Source: Isotricha intestinalis
Taxonomy: Eukaryota > Ciliophora > Litostomatea > Vestibuliferida > Isotrichidae
Reading direction: 5' to 3'
Length of the DNA: 64,000 nt
Assembly: GCA_023807065.1 (NCBI GenBank)
Contig: JAJJLU010000351.1
Coordinates: 1-64,000, forward strand
The notes beneath the pieces were generated by a model. That model was not told the DNA's origin. It did no database searches and saw only the letters and a list, made by a program, of their open reading frames with translations. The position numbers and the translations under genes are program-made. Below, piece after piece: positions 1 to 9,942 of this stretch; positions within the stretch are counted from its first letter, which is position 1; each line of letters starts with the position of its first letter.

Positions 1-169
1 TAATTCATATTTATTAATTTAAAAAATAAAATATTTATTAAAAAAAAACAAAAAAAAGACAAATGTCCTCAAAAAAATTATTGAATAAAAAATTAATAAA
101 AATAAATTAAAAAAAAATTCATTCTAAACCAAAAAAAAAGAAAAAATATTCCTGAAATCAAAAAAAAAC

Positions 170-1276
170 ATGTCAATCCCAAAATTCAAAATATTCCTAC
201 ATTTTCTTCTCTTCCTCCTTCCAACAATTCTTTGTGATAAAGATCTATATAAAATATTAGAAATAAAGCGTGATGCAACTCAAAATGAAATAAAGCACAA
301 ATACCGTCAACTTTCTCGTATATATCATCCAGACAAAAACAGATCTCCAGAAGCAGCAGAAAAATATAAAGAAATAAACGAAGCCTACGAAATATTATCA
401 GACACTAAGAAGCGTCGTCTTTATGATAGAGGTGGTATGGACGCTGTAAATCGTGATGGTCAAATGGAAGGTCATGACCCCTTCGATATCTTCGACATTT
501 TCACAGGAGGTGCACATAGAAGAGCCAGACAAGATAGAAACCGTGGTGAGGACATGAGGGTAAAGGTACGTGCATCACTTAAGGATTTGTATATGGGAAA
601 GGAATACGAGTTCACTTACACTCGTTATGCTATGTGTCCTCATTGTAGGGGAAGTGGTGCTGATTCTTATGAGGATGTTGAAACTTGTGATAAATGCAAT
701 GGACAAGGTGTATATATGGAAACTAAGAGATTAGGTCCTGGGTTCATTCAGCAAATTCAAAAAACTTGCCCTAAATGTGGAGGAAGAGGGAAAATGATTA
801 AGAAAGAATGCCATGAATGTCATGGGAAAAAAATTGTCCAAAGTTTAGAAGAAATGACTTTATTTATTGAGAAAGGTATGGAAAATGGAAGTGAAATTAA
901 ATTTGAAGAATTTGGAGAAGAAAAACCTGATAAAGATCCTGGACATTTAATTTTTATTGTTGAAGAATTACCTGATAAAGTATTTAAAAGGGAAAAAGAT
1001 AATTTAAGAGTTGATATGGTTATTTCACTTAAAGAAGCTTTAATTGGATTTAACAGGGAAATTATTCATTTAGATGGACATAAAGTTCCTATTAAAAAAA
1101 ATACAGTTTCTCAACCCGGAGAAGTTATTAGAATTAAAAAAGAAGGTATGCCTATTCATAATAAAGGAGATAGTGGAGATTTACTTGTAACTTTGAAAAT
1201 TAAATTCCCCGATAAACTAACTGAACAACAAAAAGATAAATTATACCAATTTTTCAATAAGAGAAGTTATTGGTAA
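170..1276 (+). CDS. ER-lumenal DnaJ/Hsp40 co-chaperone
   Basis: Type I J-protein of 368 residues. A hydrophobic signal peptide (about 1-22, ending before CDKDLY) precedes the J domain (about 23-88), with the HPD motif at 53-55. A short Gly/Phe-rich part follows, then a zinc-binding domain at 156-220 with four CxxCxGxG-type pairs (CPHC, CDKC, CPKC, CHEC) and a C-terminal substrate-binding region. The family stimulates Hsp70 ATPase activity; the signal peptide makes an ER-lumenal partner of BiP (Scj1/DNAJB11 type) the likely role. There is no KDEL-like tail; the protein ends in RSYW. The first 600 bases are visibly richer in G+C than the rest. It is followed 206 bp later by the helicase gene on the same strand. 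Stop is TAA. Confidence 0.93.
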   Translation: MSIPKFKIFLHFLLFLLPTILCDKDLYKILEIKRDATQNEIKHKYRQLSRIYHPDKNRSPEAAEKYKEINEAYEILSDTKKRRLYDRGGMDAVNRDGQMEGHDPFDIFDIFTGGAHRRARQDRNRGEDMRVKVRASLKDLYMGKEYEFTYTRYAMCPHCRGSGADSYEDVETCDKCNGQGVYMETKRLGPGFIQQIQKTCPKCGGRGKMIKKECHECHGKKIVQSLEEMTLFIEKGMENGSEIKFEEFGEEKPDKDPGHLIFIVEELPDKVFKREKDNLRVDMVISLKEALIGFNREIIHLDGHKVPIKKNTVSQPGEVIRIKKEGMPIHNKGDSGDLLVTLKIKFPDKLTEQQKDKLYQFFNKRSYW

Positions 1277-1482
1277 TTAAGAAAAAGAAATAAAGATATT
1301 TTTGAAAATTATAAAATATTTTTAACTTTTAAAATGAAAATTTATCTAATTCATATAAAGATAAAATAGCCATAGAATAAATGAATTCAAAAAATAAAAT
1401 AATTAAACATTAATAATATATATTTCAAAATATTATATTTTTTATATATTTGCAAAAATAATTATTTATCCTAAATAAAAAA

Positions 1483-2799
1483 ATGGACTTAAACCGAAAG
1501 AGAAAGCGTCCAGCAAAACATCGTCACCGTTCCTCTTCATCATCCACACCTACAAAGCGAGGTCATTTTTCAAATTCTCCAACTCCAAAAAAGAACCCAC
1601 AACCCAATCCAAAATCAAACTCACTTTTAACAGAAGATTACTTATTTGAAACAACAGAAAATCTGAAAATATATAAAACATTTGCAGAAATGAATTTAAA
1701 AGAATCCTTATTGAAAGGTTTATATGCTTATGGTTTTGACAAACCATCAGCAGTCCAACAGAGAGCGATAGTTCCCATAATGCAAGGTCGTGATGTGATA
1801 GTGCAGTCACAGGCAGGAACAGGTAAGACTTGTGTGTTTGCAGTGAGTGCACTTCAATGTGTGGATCTCTCCCTGAAGGAACCTCAGGTCCTCATCCTCA
1901 GTCCAACAAGGGAACTTGCTGAACAATCACAGAAAGTAGTTTCTGCTATTGGTGACTTCATGAAGGTAAGTACTCATTGTTGTGTAGGGGGAAGAAGTGT
2001 TGAAGAAGATATTAAAATGCTTAATCATGGTATACATGTTCTTAGTGGTACTCCAGGAAGAGTTTATGATATGATACAAAGACAAGTTTTCAGAACTAGA
2101 AGTTTAAAAATGTTTATTATTGATGAAGCTGATGAAATGTTAGGAAATTTTAAAGAAGCTGTATATGATATTTTTCGTTATTTACCTTATAATACACAAA
2201 ATGTTGTTGTTAGTGCAACTTTACCAAATAATATATTACAAATGATGACAAAATTTATGGCAAAGGACACAATAAAAATATTAGTAAAGAGAGATGAATT
2301 AACATTAGAAGGAATAAAGCAATTTTTTGTAATGGTAGAAAAAGAAGTGAATAAATTTCCAACATTATGTGATATATATGATGTATTGACAATAACACAA
2401 GCAGTGATATTTTGTAATGAGAAGAAGAGTGTAGAATGGCTTTGTGATAAAATGAGAGAAAATTATTTTACAGTATCAAAGATGCATGGTGATATGCCTC
2501 AGAAAGAAAGAGATAAAATAATGGAAGAATTTAGAGGAGGTCAAAGTAGAGTTTTAATTGCAACTGATATTTGGGGAAGAGGATTAGATGTTCAACAAGT
2601 TAGTCTTGTTGTTAATTATGATTTACCTTTAAATAGAGAAATGTATATACATAGAATTGGGAGAAGTGGAAGATTCGGAAGAAAAGGTGTTGCTATTAAT
2701 TTCGTAAAAACTGAAGAAGTTAGTGCTTTGGAAAGTATTGCTCAATATTATTCTACTCAAATTAATGAAATGCCTAGAAATATTAATGATTTATTATGA
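1483..2799 (+). CDS. DEAD-box RNA helicase, eIF4A3 (exon junction complex) type
   Basis: 438 residues: a basic Ser/Pro-rich N-tail of about 60 residues, then a full DEAD-box core. Visible motifs are the Q-motif region (about 88-94), AGTGKT 111-116, PTREL 141-145, TPGR 190-193, DEAD 214-217, SAT 244-246, the motif V region [10 protein letters not shown] 360-369 and HRIGRSGR 390-397. Resemblance to eIF4A3 rather than eIF4A1 rests on the segment [11 protein letters not shown] and the ending [11 protein letters not shown]. eIF4A3 is the RNA clamp of the exon junction complex, so its presence fits a genome with real, if tiny, introns. Motif V reads IWGRGLD where VWARGLD is usual. The first third is GC-rich and the rest is not. 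The stop codon is TGA, which argues against TGA reassignment. Confidence 0.93.
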   Translation: MDLNRKRKRPAKHRHRSSSSSTPTKRGHFSNSPTPKKNPQPNPKSNSLLTEDYLFETTENLKIYKTFAEMNLKESLLKGLYAYGFDKPSAVQQRAIVPIMQGRDVIVQSQAGTGKTCVFAVSALQCVDLSLKEPQVLILSPTRELAEQSQKVVSAIGDFMKVSTHCCVGGRSVEEDIKMLNHGIHVLSGTPGRVYDMIQRQVFRTRSLKMFIIDEADEMLGNFKEAVYDIFRYLPYNTQNVVVSATLPNNILQMMTKFMAKDTIKILVKRDELTLEGIKQFFVMVEKEVNKFPTLCDIYDVLTITQAVIFCNEKKSVEWLCDKMRENYFTVSKMHGDMPQKERDKIMEEFRGGQSRVLIATDIWGRGLDVQQVSLVVNYDLPLNREMYIHRIGRSGRFGRKGVAINFVKTEEVSALESIAQYYSTQINEMPRNINDLL

Positions 2800-3013
2800 T
2801 TTTGAAATATTGTTTTGTAACTCATTTTTTTATTTGTATTATTTTTTGTAATTAATTTGAATTTTTTACTAAGTTAAATGTTTATTTTTTTTTTTTTGAA
2901 TTTTTTTGGTATATTTTTAAGAGAAATTTGTTTCGAATTTTTAAAATTATATTATTAATTTATATAAAAGAAAAAAAGTTTTAATTAAAATAAAAAAAAC
3001 AACAAAAGTTGAA

Positions 3014-4357
3014 ATGAGTATTGATAATAAAAATTTTGCTTTAAATTTATTTACTAAAACATGGAAGAGAGATTCTTATGGATTATATGATTATGAATCA
3101 TATGATACTCAAAATTTACTTTGTTTATTATCAGATTCATGTATTTTATCAATAAATAAAACAGAAATTAAAACAAATCCCCCAGTAGATTTTTATCTCC
3201 CTGAAAATGAAAAAATCTTTTTGAATGTTAAATATGTAAATGACAAATATATAATATCAAATGAAATTAAAACTTTAATAGAACCAAATGAAGAAAACAT
3301 TCAAAATTTACAAAATAAAATTTGGTATATTTTACCAAATGAAAACAATGAAAACGTAAAAAATAAACAAACAATAACCAATATAAATAAAAATTATTAT
3401 CTTTGTAAAAACGATATAATTAAATTAGGAAGAGTAAAATATGCAATTAATGAAATTCATATTCCAAGTAAAAAGAATAATATAGATATAGAAATTAAAA
3501 ACGAAAATATTAAAGAAAATGATTATGACATTGATTCAATTAATATTAATTCAAAACCAATTTTTAATTTTATTTATCAATGTAAAAAAGAAAATATAAA
3601 CGAAGATACATTATGTAAAATTTGTTATAGTAATGAAAACGAAGAAAATAATCCTCTTGTGAATTTATGTAATTGTTCTGGTGGAATTAGATTTGCTCAT
3701 TATGAATGTATCAAAAAATGGATGGAAACAAAATTATCCTTAAAAGAAAATGTTAAAAAAACTGTGAAAAATTATACAATAAAATCATTTAATTGTGAAA
3801 TTTGTAAATCACCATACCCATTTAAATTTAAAATAGAAGGTAAAGATAAAATATTTGATTTAATAAATATTGAAAAACCAAATTGTGATTATATAATATT
3901 AGAATCTTTAAATCAAATGAAAAATAATAGTAATGTTAAATCAATTCATATTGTTCAATTAAATAATGAAGATATAATAATTGGAAGAGGACATTTTTCT
4001 GATATTAGAATTAATGATATTAGTGTTAGTAGAAATCATGCTTGCTTAAAATATAATGAGGAAAGTGGAAGATTATTATTAAGAGATTTAAAAAGTAAAT
4101 TTGGAACTTTAGTTTTAATTAAGAAACCTTTAGTGATAAATAATAATAAAATCTGTTTACAAATTGGAAGAACTTATGCTGAAGCTTCATTAATAGATAT
4201 TAAAGATTATGAAAAATTAAAAAAATTAAAAAAAATTAATGGAAAAGAATTTAATAAAGGTAATTTAGAGAAAATATATTTTAATCAAAGTGGAAAAAAT
4301 GAAGATAGTTATTTTTCAGATAATGATAAAATGGATATTGATAAAGAACCTTTGTAA
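3014..4357 (+). CDS. FHA plus RING-CH (RINGv) putative E3 ubiquitin ligase
   Basis: 447 residues. A RING-CH domain lies at about 201-264, with ligands C201, C204, C219, C221, H229, C232, C261 and C264. An FHA domain follows at about 311-388, with GR at 324-325 and SRNH at 339-342. Upstream is a segment (about 128-148) containing NDIIKLGRVKYAINEI. RING-CH domains recruit E2 enzymes and FHA domains bind phosphothreonine, so the likely job is phosphorylation-dependent ubiquitylation. No transmembrane segment is visible, unlike MARCH proteins, which share RING-CH but are membrane-bound. From family knowledge, this domain pairing is frequent in ciliates. Function is inferred from domains only. Confidence 0.87.
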   Translation: MSIDNKNFALNLFTKTWKRDSYGLYDYESYDTQNLLCLLSDSCILSINKTEIKTNPPVDFYLPENEKIFLNVKYVNDKYIISNEIKTLIEPNEENIQNLQNKIWYILPNENNENVKNKQTITNINKNYYLCKNDIIKLGRVKYAINEIHIPSKKNNIDIEIKNENIKENDYDIDSININSKPIFNFIYQCKKENINEDTLCKICYSNENEENNPLVNLCNCSGGIRFAHYECIKKWMETKLSLKENVKKTVKNYTIKSFNCEICKSPYPFKFKIEGKDKIFDLINIEKPNCDYIILESLNQMKNNSNVKSIHIVQLNNEDIIIGRGHFSDIRINDISVSRNHACLKYNEESGRLLLRDLKSKFGTLVLIKKPLVINNNKICLQIGRTYAEASLIDIKDYEKLKKLKKINGKEFNKGNLEKIYFNQSGKNEDSYFSDNDKMDIDKEPL

Positions 4358-4694
4358 ATTTTATGAATAAAGAATATATAGTTTAGTTTATTATAAAAAA
4401 GATATATATAATTAATTAATGTAAAAAAAATTTTTTGAAATTCACTTGAATAAATTAATGTTTATTTTCAGTTTGACTCAATACTGATAAAACAGTTTCT
4501 ATAATTTGAAAAAGAATTCTCCTTCTTTCAAATATAAAATAATGTTTTAAAAAATATTATTGAATATTATAATATAAATTGAATGAATTGAATAAAAGAA
4601 AAATATCATAATATTTTATTTCACTTATTAAAACTTAATGTTTTAAGTATCACTGTTTAAAATTGATATATTTATTAATAAATAATATTTCAGA

Positions 4695-4712
4695 GATTTG
4701 ATTAATCAAATC
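4695..4712. repeat. 18-bp perfect palindrome nested in a larger inverted repeat
   Basis: GATTTGATTAATCAAATC equals its own reverse complement. The outer arms AGAGATTTG (4692-4700) and CAAATCTCT (4739-4747) are also complementary. The site is about 340 bp past the end of the FHA/RING-CH gene. Function unknown. Confidence 0.6.
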
Positions 4713-4858
4713 CAAATTTTTATATTTGAAAATTATTCCAAATCTCTTTTTGATTACTTCACAAATAATTTATTTATTTGCTTTTTTGTTTTTTAAATCT
4801 GAATATTTAGTTTTCTTTATAGAATTGATTTTTTTTTCTATTTGATTTATAATTATTT

Positions 4859-5206
4859 TTATTCTTTTTCATCATAATCAAATATAGATATATACTCCCT
4901 AAAAATTAAATAGTGAAGAAAATATAATATACTAAAATCTAATTTATCATTAGGAGATGATAAACTACAAACATCAATCTCAATATACTGATAATTAAGT
5001 AACTTATAAATAAGAAAGAATGAGAAATCATTTTTAATATATAGTAAATTATCAAGACAATAATATTCTACATAGTATATATTAATTTTTTTTTTGAATG
5101 GAATTAGAAAAGGATTTAACTTTTTAATTTGATTGTTAAATTTATGTAAAACAATTATGAAAGTGTAATATATGAAAGTTTTCTTTATTTTGATAATTTT
5201 ATTAAT
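4859..5206 (-). pseudogene. 115-codon open stretch without a start codon (gene relic)
   Basis: Reading the minus strand from 5206 to the TAA at 4861-4859, 115 codons pass without a stop and without any ATG. In sequence this AT-rich a stop is expected about every ten codons, so the stretch is unlikely to be chance. The C-terminal half has non-trivial composition (for example DVCSLSSPNDKLDF and FREYISIFDYDEKE). I recognise no family. It may be the 3' part of a decayed gene or a terminal exon; the further fragments at 5401-6174, partly in another frame and with in-frame stops, favour decay. Confidence 0.45.
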
Positions 5207-5400
5207 TTAATATATTTTGATATAAAATAAGAAAATTAATTATATTTCAAAAAAAAATAATAAAATATTTCTATAACAAAATATACTTTATATATTAATT
5301 AAAAGAAAATTAATTGTTTAAAACAGTGAAATAATATTAAAAATTAATCATAAAAAATATATATAAGTTATTAAAGAATTTTTCTTTTTTGAATTTTAAT

Positions 5401-6174
5401 TTATTTCGAGGTCAACCAAGAAAACAGAAAAATGTAAATTGAATTATAAGAAAAATTATTTAATCTATAAATTAATTCATTTTTCAAAAATTGTCTTTTC
5501 TTCATATAATAATCTTAAACTTGAAAAAAAAATTATTCGAATTTAATTCAGTAAAAGTATTTCAATTTAAAATATTTTTTTATTATTTATAATTATATTT
5601 TATGATATTTATAACTCTTTTTCAAAATATTATTTTATATAGTCAATTGGAAAGAGAAATTAACAAATCATTTTAGGAAAGATATAATCTTCCAAATTGT
5701 TAAACTTTTAAATAAATTAAAATTAAATTTTACAATTAATTTATATAAAAATGTTATAAATTAATATATAATTATTGAAAGAAAAAATTAGAAATTAAAG
5801 AGAAAGAAATGAAAAATTTGTTTTAAGTAATTTAAATTAAAAAATTCAAGAATAATAAGCAAAATCTAGAAATTAAGATTGAAAAATAAAATAATTAGTA
5901 ATAATATCAAAGACAATTATCAGAACAAATTCCTATACCTTTTAGTATCATATAGTAAATTTTTATTACTTTATTTATATTAATTAGGCATATCAATAAA
6001 GAATTCAGAATAAAAAGAAGATATAGTATAAGGAAAAAATAAACATTTAATGTAAAGAAGTTATTAATTTGTTTTAGTCCTAACGTTATGTGATAAATTA
6101 TTAAAATAAAATTCAGAAAAGTTAAGAGATTAATTTCTTGTGAAGGGAAAAACCAATTTAATGGATATATAATT
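5401..6174 (-). pseudogene. Further minus-strand coding-like fragments with in-frame stops
   Basis: From 6174 to 5980 one frame reads as plausible protein but contains TAA at 6132-6130 and TAATAA at 6066-6061. From 5505 to 5401, in the same phase, a 34-codon piece reads MKKRQFLKNELIYRL and onward. Pieces such as FPFTRN and NNLSHNVRTKTN use codons uncommon in the surrounding noncoding DNA. Taken together with 4859-5206 this looks like one old gene broken by stops and a frame change. Family unknown. Confidence 0.3.
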
Positions 6175-6589
6175 TTAGGTATTTCAATAGTTTTTTCCTA
6201 TGATTATTTCTATAAAATTCTGAATTGTCATTAATAAGTATGAAAAAAAAGTATCTTATTATAAAAAAAATTTTAGAACATTCATTCAAATGAAAAAATA
6301 GAAATATAATAAAGAGGGAAAATCATAAAATATAAGAAAAATAAAAGAAATTTTTTAAAAAATTTAGGATGAGAGAATAAATTTTTAATTTTATATTAAT
6401 TTATTATTCTTTTGGAGTTATTAAACAATTATTATTTCTAAATGCAAATAAAAGAATATAAATATTATTTATAAGTTTATTACAAATATAAAGGATAATT
6501 TTATTTTTTATTTAATTACCAAATGAATAATAAATTATAAAGTTTATAACAATAAATTGTTTAATATAATTTCAATATATCCTAATTCT

Positions 6590-7560
6590 TTACAATTTTT
6601 AGGTAAATATATATTTTAATATTAATATACTTAATAACCCCAAAAGAATAATAAAATTAATATAAAATATTTATTTTTTCACTATTTAGGCAACTATATT
6701 TATTAATAATAATATAATTATTAACCCCAACAGAATAATAAATTAATATAAAATTGAAAATTTTATTCTTTAACCACTTAGACAAAATTAACTTTTTTCC
6801 AAATTTTAATATTAATATATTTATAATTCCCACAAGAATATTAAATTAATATCAAATATAAATTAATATAAAATTTAAAATTAATTTTTTCACTATTTAG
6901 GCAACCATATTTATTAATAATAATATATTTATTAACCCCAAAAGCATATAAATTAATATAAATTGAAAATTTATTCTTTAACTATTTAGTCAAAATTAAC
7001 TTTTTTCAGTTAGGGATTTTAATCATATATTTATAATCCCCAAAAGAATAATAAATTAATATAAAATTTAAAATTTTTTAAATTTTTTCCAAAATTAGGG
7101 ATTTTAATAATAATATATTTATAATCCCCAAAAGAATAATAAATTAATATAAAATTTAAAATATATTCTTTAACTATATGGTAAATTAACTTTGTTTTAT
7201 AGATATATCTTTTAATAATAATATATTTCATGACCCCAAAAGAATAATAAATTAATATAAAATTTAAAATGTTTTAACATTTTCCCAAAATTAGGGATTT
7301 TAATAATAATATATTTATTATCCCCAAAAGAATAATAAATTAATATAAAATTTAAAATGTTTTAACTTTTTTCAAAAATTAGGGATTTTAATAATAATAT
7401 ATTTATTATCCCCAAAAGAATAATAAATTAATATAAAATTGAAAATGTATTCTTAAACCATCTACTAAATTAACTTTTTTTCAAAAATATATATTTCAAT
7501 AATATATTTATTAACCCCAAAAGAATATAAATTAATATAAAATTGAAAATTAATTCTTTA
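6590..7560. repeat. Degenerate tandem repeat, about 10 units of 86-109 bp
   Basis: The core CCCCAAAAGAATAATAAATT recurs with its four C's starting near 6638, 6724, about 6827 (variant), 6936, 7038, 7126, 7234, 7322, 7410 and 7515. Spacing is about 86-109 bp, often 88 or 102-108. Units also share AATTAGGGATTTTAATAATA before the core and a TTCTTTAACTAT-like link. Weaker copies lie near 7664 and 7770. An inverted copy of the core sits near 6389-6420 (ATTTATTATTCTTTTGGAG). Function unknown. Confidence 0.8.
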
Positions 7561-8491
7561 ACTCTTAAAATTCCCTATTTTTTCTATATACATTTAAATT
7601 ATATTTTTTAACTTTTCATGTGCACTTTTTTCTGTAAAAATATATAATAATATTATTTAATAATCCAAAAGATTAAAAAATGTATATACATTTAAATTAT
7701 ATTATTTAACTTTTTCCTTTGCTCTTTTTTCTGGGTAAAAATGTATATTTTAATAATAAAAGTTAATTACTCCAAAAGAATAATTAATAAATTAAAAAAA
7801 ATTTGATTCCATATAAAAAAATAAAAAATTAAAAAATTTAAAATTTATTGATTGATTTACATAGGTAAAATATATTTAGTTATTTTGAATTGATTTAAGT
7901 AATTTTTAATATCACATTATCTATAAAATTTATCTTATTTAAATTTTTTTTCCTTGATCAATTCCTTAACTCATAACATAAATGCTTCTTCTTTAATTTT
8001 TCTATACAAAAATTTCTAAAAAACAATATTGATATTTCCTTTTTTAGTAATCTAACTTTAGGAATATAAATTAAGATTGCAATCTATTGATTTTTCAAAA
8101 TAATGTTATTAAAACCATAATTCTTGAATTATAAAGAAATTTGATTGTAAAGTATAAATTTTTCATAATTTCTTCTTTAAATTGCTTATTTAAATCACTA
8201 ATTATTATTTCCCGATTATTAACTTTTATTATATTTATGGAAATGAAAAAGAAGAATATGAAAAAGTTGTATTTGATAAATGATGTAAAAGAAAAAACCC
8301 TTTAAATTTCTGAAAATGATATTTATGAAAAATTTAAATTATATAATTTTAATTATTGAAAATTATTGTTTAAATGTTCAATAAATTATATTTGAATAAT
8401 AATTGTATAACTATTTGGAAAATCCATGATTATATTTAAATTAAATAATTAAATTTTTGAAAAAAAAAGTATTACTTATTAAATTAATTAT

Positions 8492-9724
8492 TCATATTTT
8501 ATCACTGAAAGTAACATAGCAAACAAAACTTTTTCCAATCATAACAGAACTAATACCAATATATTTAAAAGTAGGATTTAAAATATCACTTCTTTTCTTC
8601 CCACTTTTATTTCCAGTATCATCAACAATCATTAAAATAAAACTAGTTTCAGGATCTTTAATAATATCTCTCCAATAATCTTTAATTTCATAATTTTGAT
8701 TAATTTCTTCAACTCTTTGTTTTAAATAATTTTTATTTTTAATATCTTCTTCATTATCTGGAAGTGGAATACATATTTTTGAACAAAACTTTAATTCATC
8801 CATTGGTTCAGTTTCTTCTAAAACTGAAATTGTTTCTTCAAAAATAGGAAGTCCTTTATATAAAGCAACTTTAACTTTTGATTTATATATTAATCTTCCA
8901 TTTTTATCATTCTTTATTTTTGATTTTGAATTTTCTATTTCTGAAATAAAAGATTTTGGGTCTTTTCTTATTAAATTTATATGCTCAAAAATATATTTTG
9001 AAAAATCATCATCTGGGAATTCCTCCGTTAAATTGTCTTCTTCATTTGTATTTCTTTTATTAAAAGGATCCTCTATATTTGGTTCTTCATATTGATCTTC
9101 ATTTATATTGTTATATCTATTTTTATTGTAGTTGTCTGAGTTTTCCTTTTCATTTAGTTGATTTTTATTTAATTCACTTAAATATAATGGATTTTCATTT
9201 ATTTTATTTATATCTATTCTTTCGTTTTCATTTTTCTCATTTTCTTTTATTTCATTTTCATTTCTTTCATATTCTTTTATTTCATTTTCATTTCTCTCAT
9301 TTTCATTAATTTCATTTTCATTTCTCTCATTTTCATTTCTCTCATTTTCATTTCTCTCATTTTCATTTATTTCATTTTTATTTCTCTCATTTTCATTTAT
9401 TTCATTTTCTTTTATTTCATTTTCATTTAAATATATATTATTATTATAATTATTTTTGTTATCATTTGGAGACACATTCAAATTATCATTTTCATTTTCC
9501 TTCGGAAATGTTATTGGACCATCTAAATGAATGTTATTATTAGAATGATTATCATCATCTTCATATTTTGCTTTTTGATTATTTGATGATTTGAATTTTT
9601 GATCAGTGTCTGATACATTTTGATTTTCGGAATTATTTGTTCCATTTTCAATATATTTTTTTTTTATTTGTGATTCAATTTCATCTTTTTTTTCTATGGT
9701 TGGATTTTCACATTTGCAACCCAT
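8492..9724 (-). CDS. Lipid-anchored CAP/SCP-like protein with Asn/Glu pentapeptide repeats
   Basis: 410 residues. The N-terminus MGCKC fits N-myristoylation at Gly2 plus palmitoylation at Cys3 and Cys5, so an inner-membrane-leaflet location is likely; there is no signal peptide. Residues about 105-180 are an acidic tract built from five-residue units of the NENER/NENEI kind. The C-terminal part (about 240-408) resembles the CAP (SCP/TAPS) fold: an N-terminal helix with INLIRKDPKSF and a final motif IVDDTGNKSGKKRSDIL...FKYIGIS. The usual central His-containing segment is not evident, so this copy may be degenerate. It lies 218 bp downstream of another CAP gene on the same strand, suggesting a local duplication. 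Stop is TGA. Confidence 0.75.
   Translation of the reverse strand: MGCKCENPTIEKKDEIESQIKKKYIENGTNNSENQNVSDTDQKFKSSNNQKAKYEDDDNHSNNNIHLDGPITFPKENENDNLNVSPNDNKNNYNNNIYLNENEIKENEINENERNKNEINENERNENERNENERNENEINENERNENEIKEYERNENEIKENEKNENERIDINKINENPLYLSELNKNQLNEKENSDNYNKNRYNNINEDQYEEPNIEDPFNKRNTNEEDNLTEEFPDDDFSKYIFEHINLIRKDPKSFISEIENSKSKIKNDKNGRLIYKSKVKVALYKGLPIFEETISVLEETEPMDELKFCSKICIPLPDNEEDIKNKNYLKQRVEEINQNYEIKDYWRDIIKDPETSFILMIVDDTGNKSGKKRSDILNPTFKYIGISSVMIGKSFVCYVTFSDKI
9190..9430 (-). repeat. 15-bp coding minisatellite (NENER pentapeptides)
   Basis: Within the CAP gene the + strand repeatedly reads TTTCATTTCTCTCAT-like 15-mers, encoding N-E-[N]-E-[R/I/K] units, close to identical near 9280-9370. 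The near-identity suggests recent slippage expansion. Confidence 0.85.
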
Positions 9725-9942
9725 TATATATATTTTTTATTTTTTACAATTTTTTTTTAATTTAATTAAATCAATCATTAAATATAAAAAATAACTCATT
9801 CATTTAAAAATTTTATCTTATGTTTTATAAGACTCTATTTAATAAAATCCTATAATAATCATAAACATAATAAAAATTAATCAAAAATAAAAACAATATA
9901 AAAAAAAAATTATTAAATAAAAAAATTCATAAAAAAAAAGAT

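Larger units (their letters stand above)
4358..8491. other. 4.1-kb gene-poor AT-rich spacer
   Basis: No intact gene seen on either strand. It holds coding-like minus-strand fragments (4859-6240), an 18-bp palindrome (4695-4712) and a degenerate tandem repeat (about 6590-7560). From about 7570 to 8490 I see only simple AT-rich sequence. Confidence 0.6.

Noticed and set aside
1972..1993. A 22-nt GTAAGT...TAG stretch in the eIF4A3-type gene that looks like an intron
   Set aside because: It encodes [10 protein letters not shown], which aligns with the conserved motif before GG in eIF4A3, and its removal would break the frame.
6638..7518. CCCCAAAA units as hypotrich-type telomere repeats
   Set aside because: Each is a single copy inside an 86-109 bp unit, not a head-to-tail C4A4 array, and genes continue on both sides.
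9079..9309. Plus-strand ORF opposite the CAP gene repeat
   Set aside because: Antisense shadow of the NENER minisatellite; its His/Phe repeats mirror the codons of the real gene.
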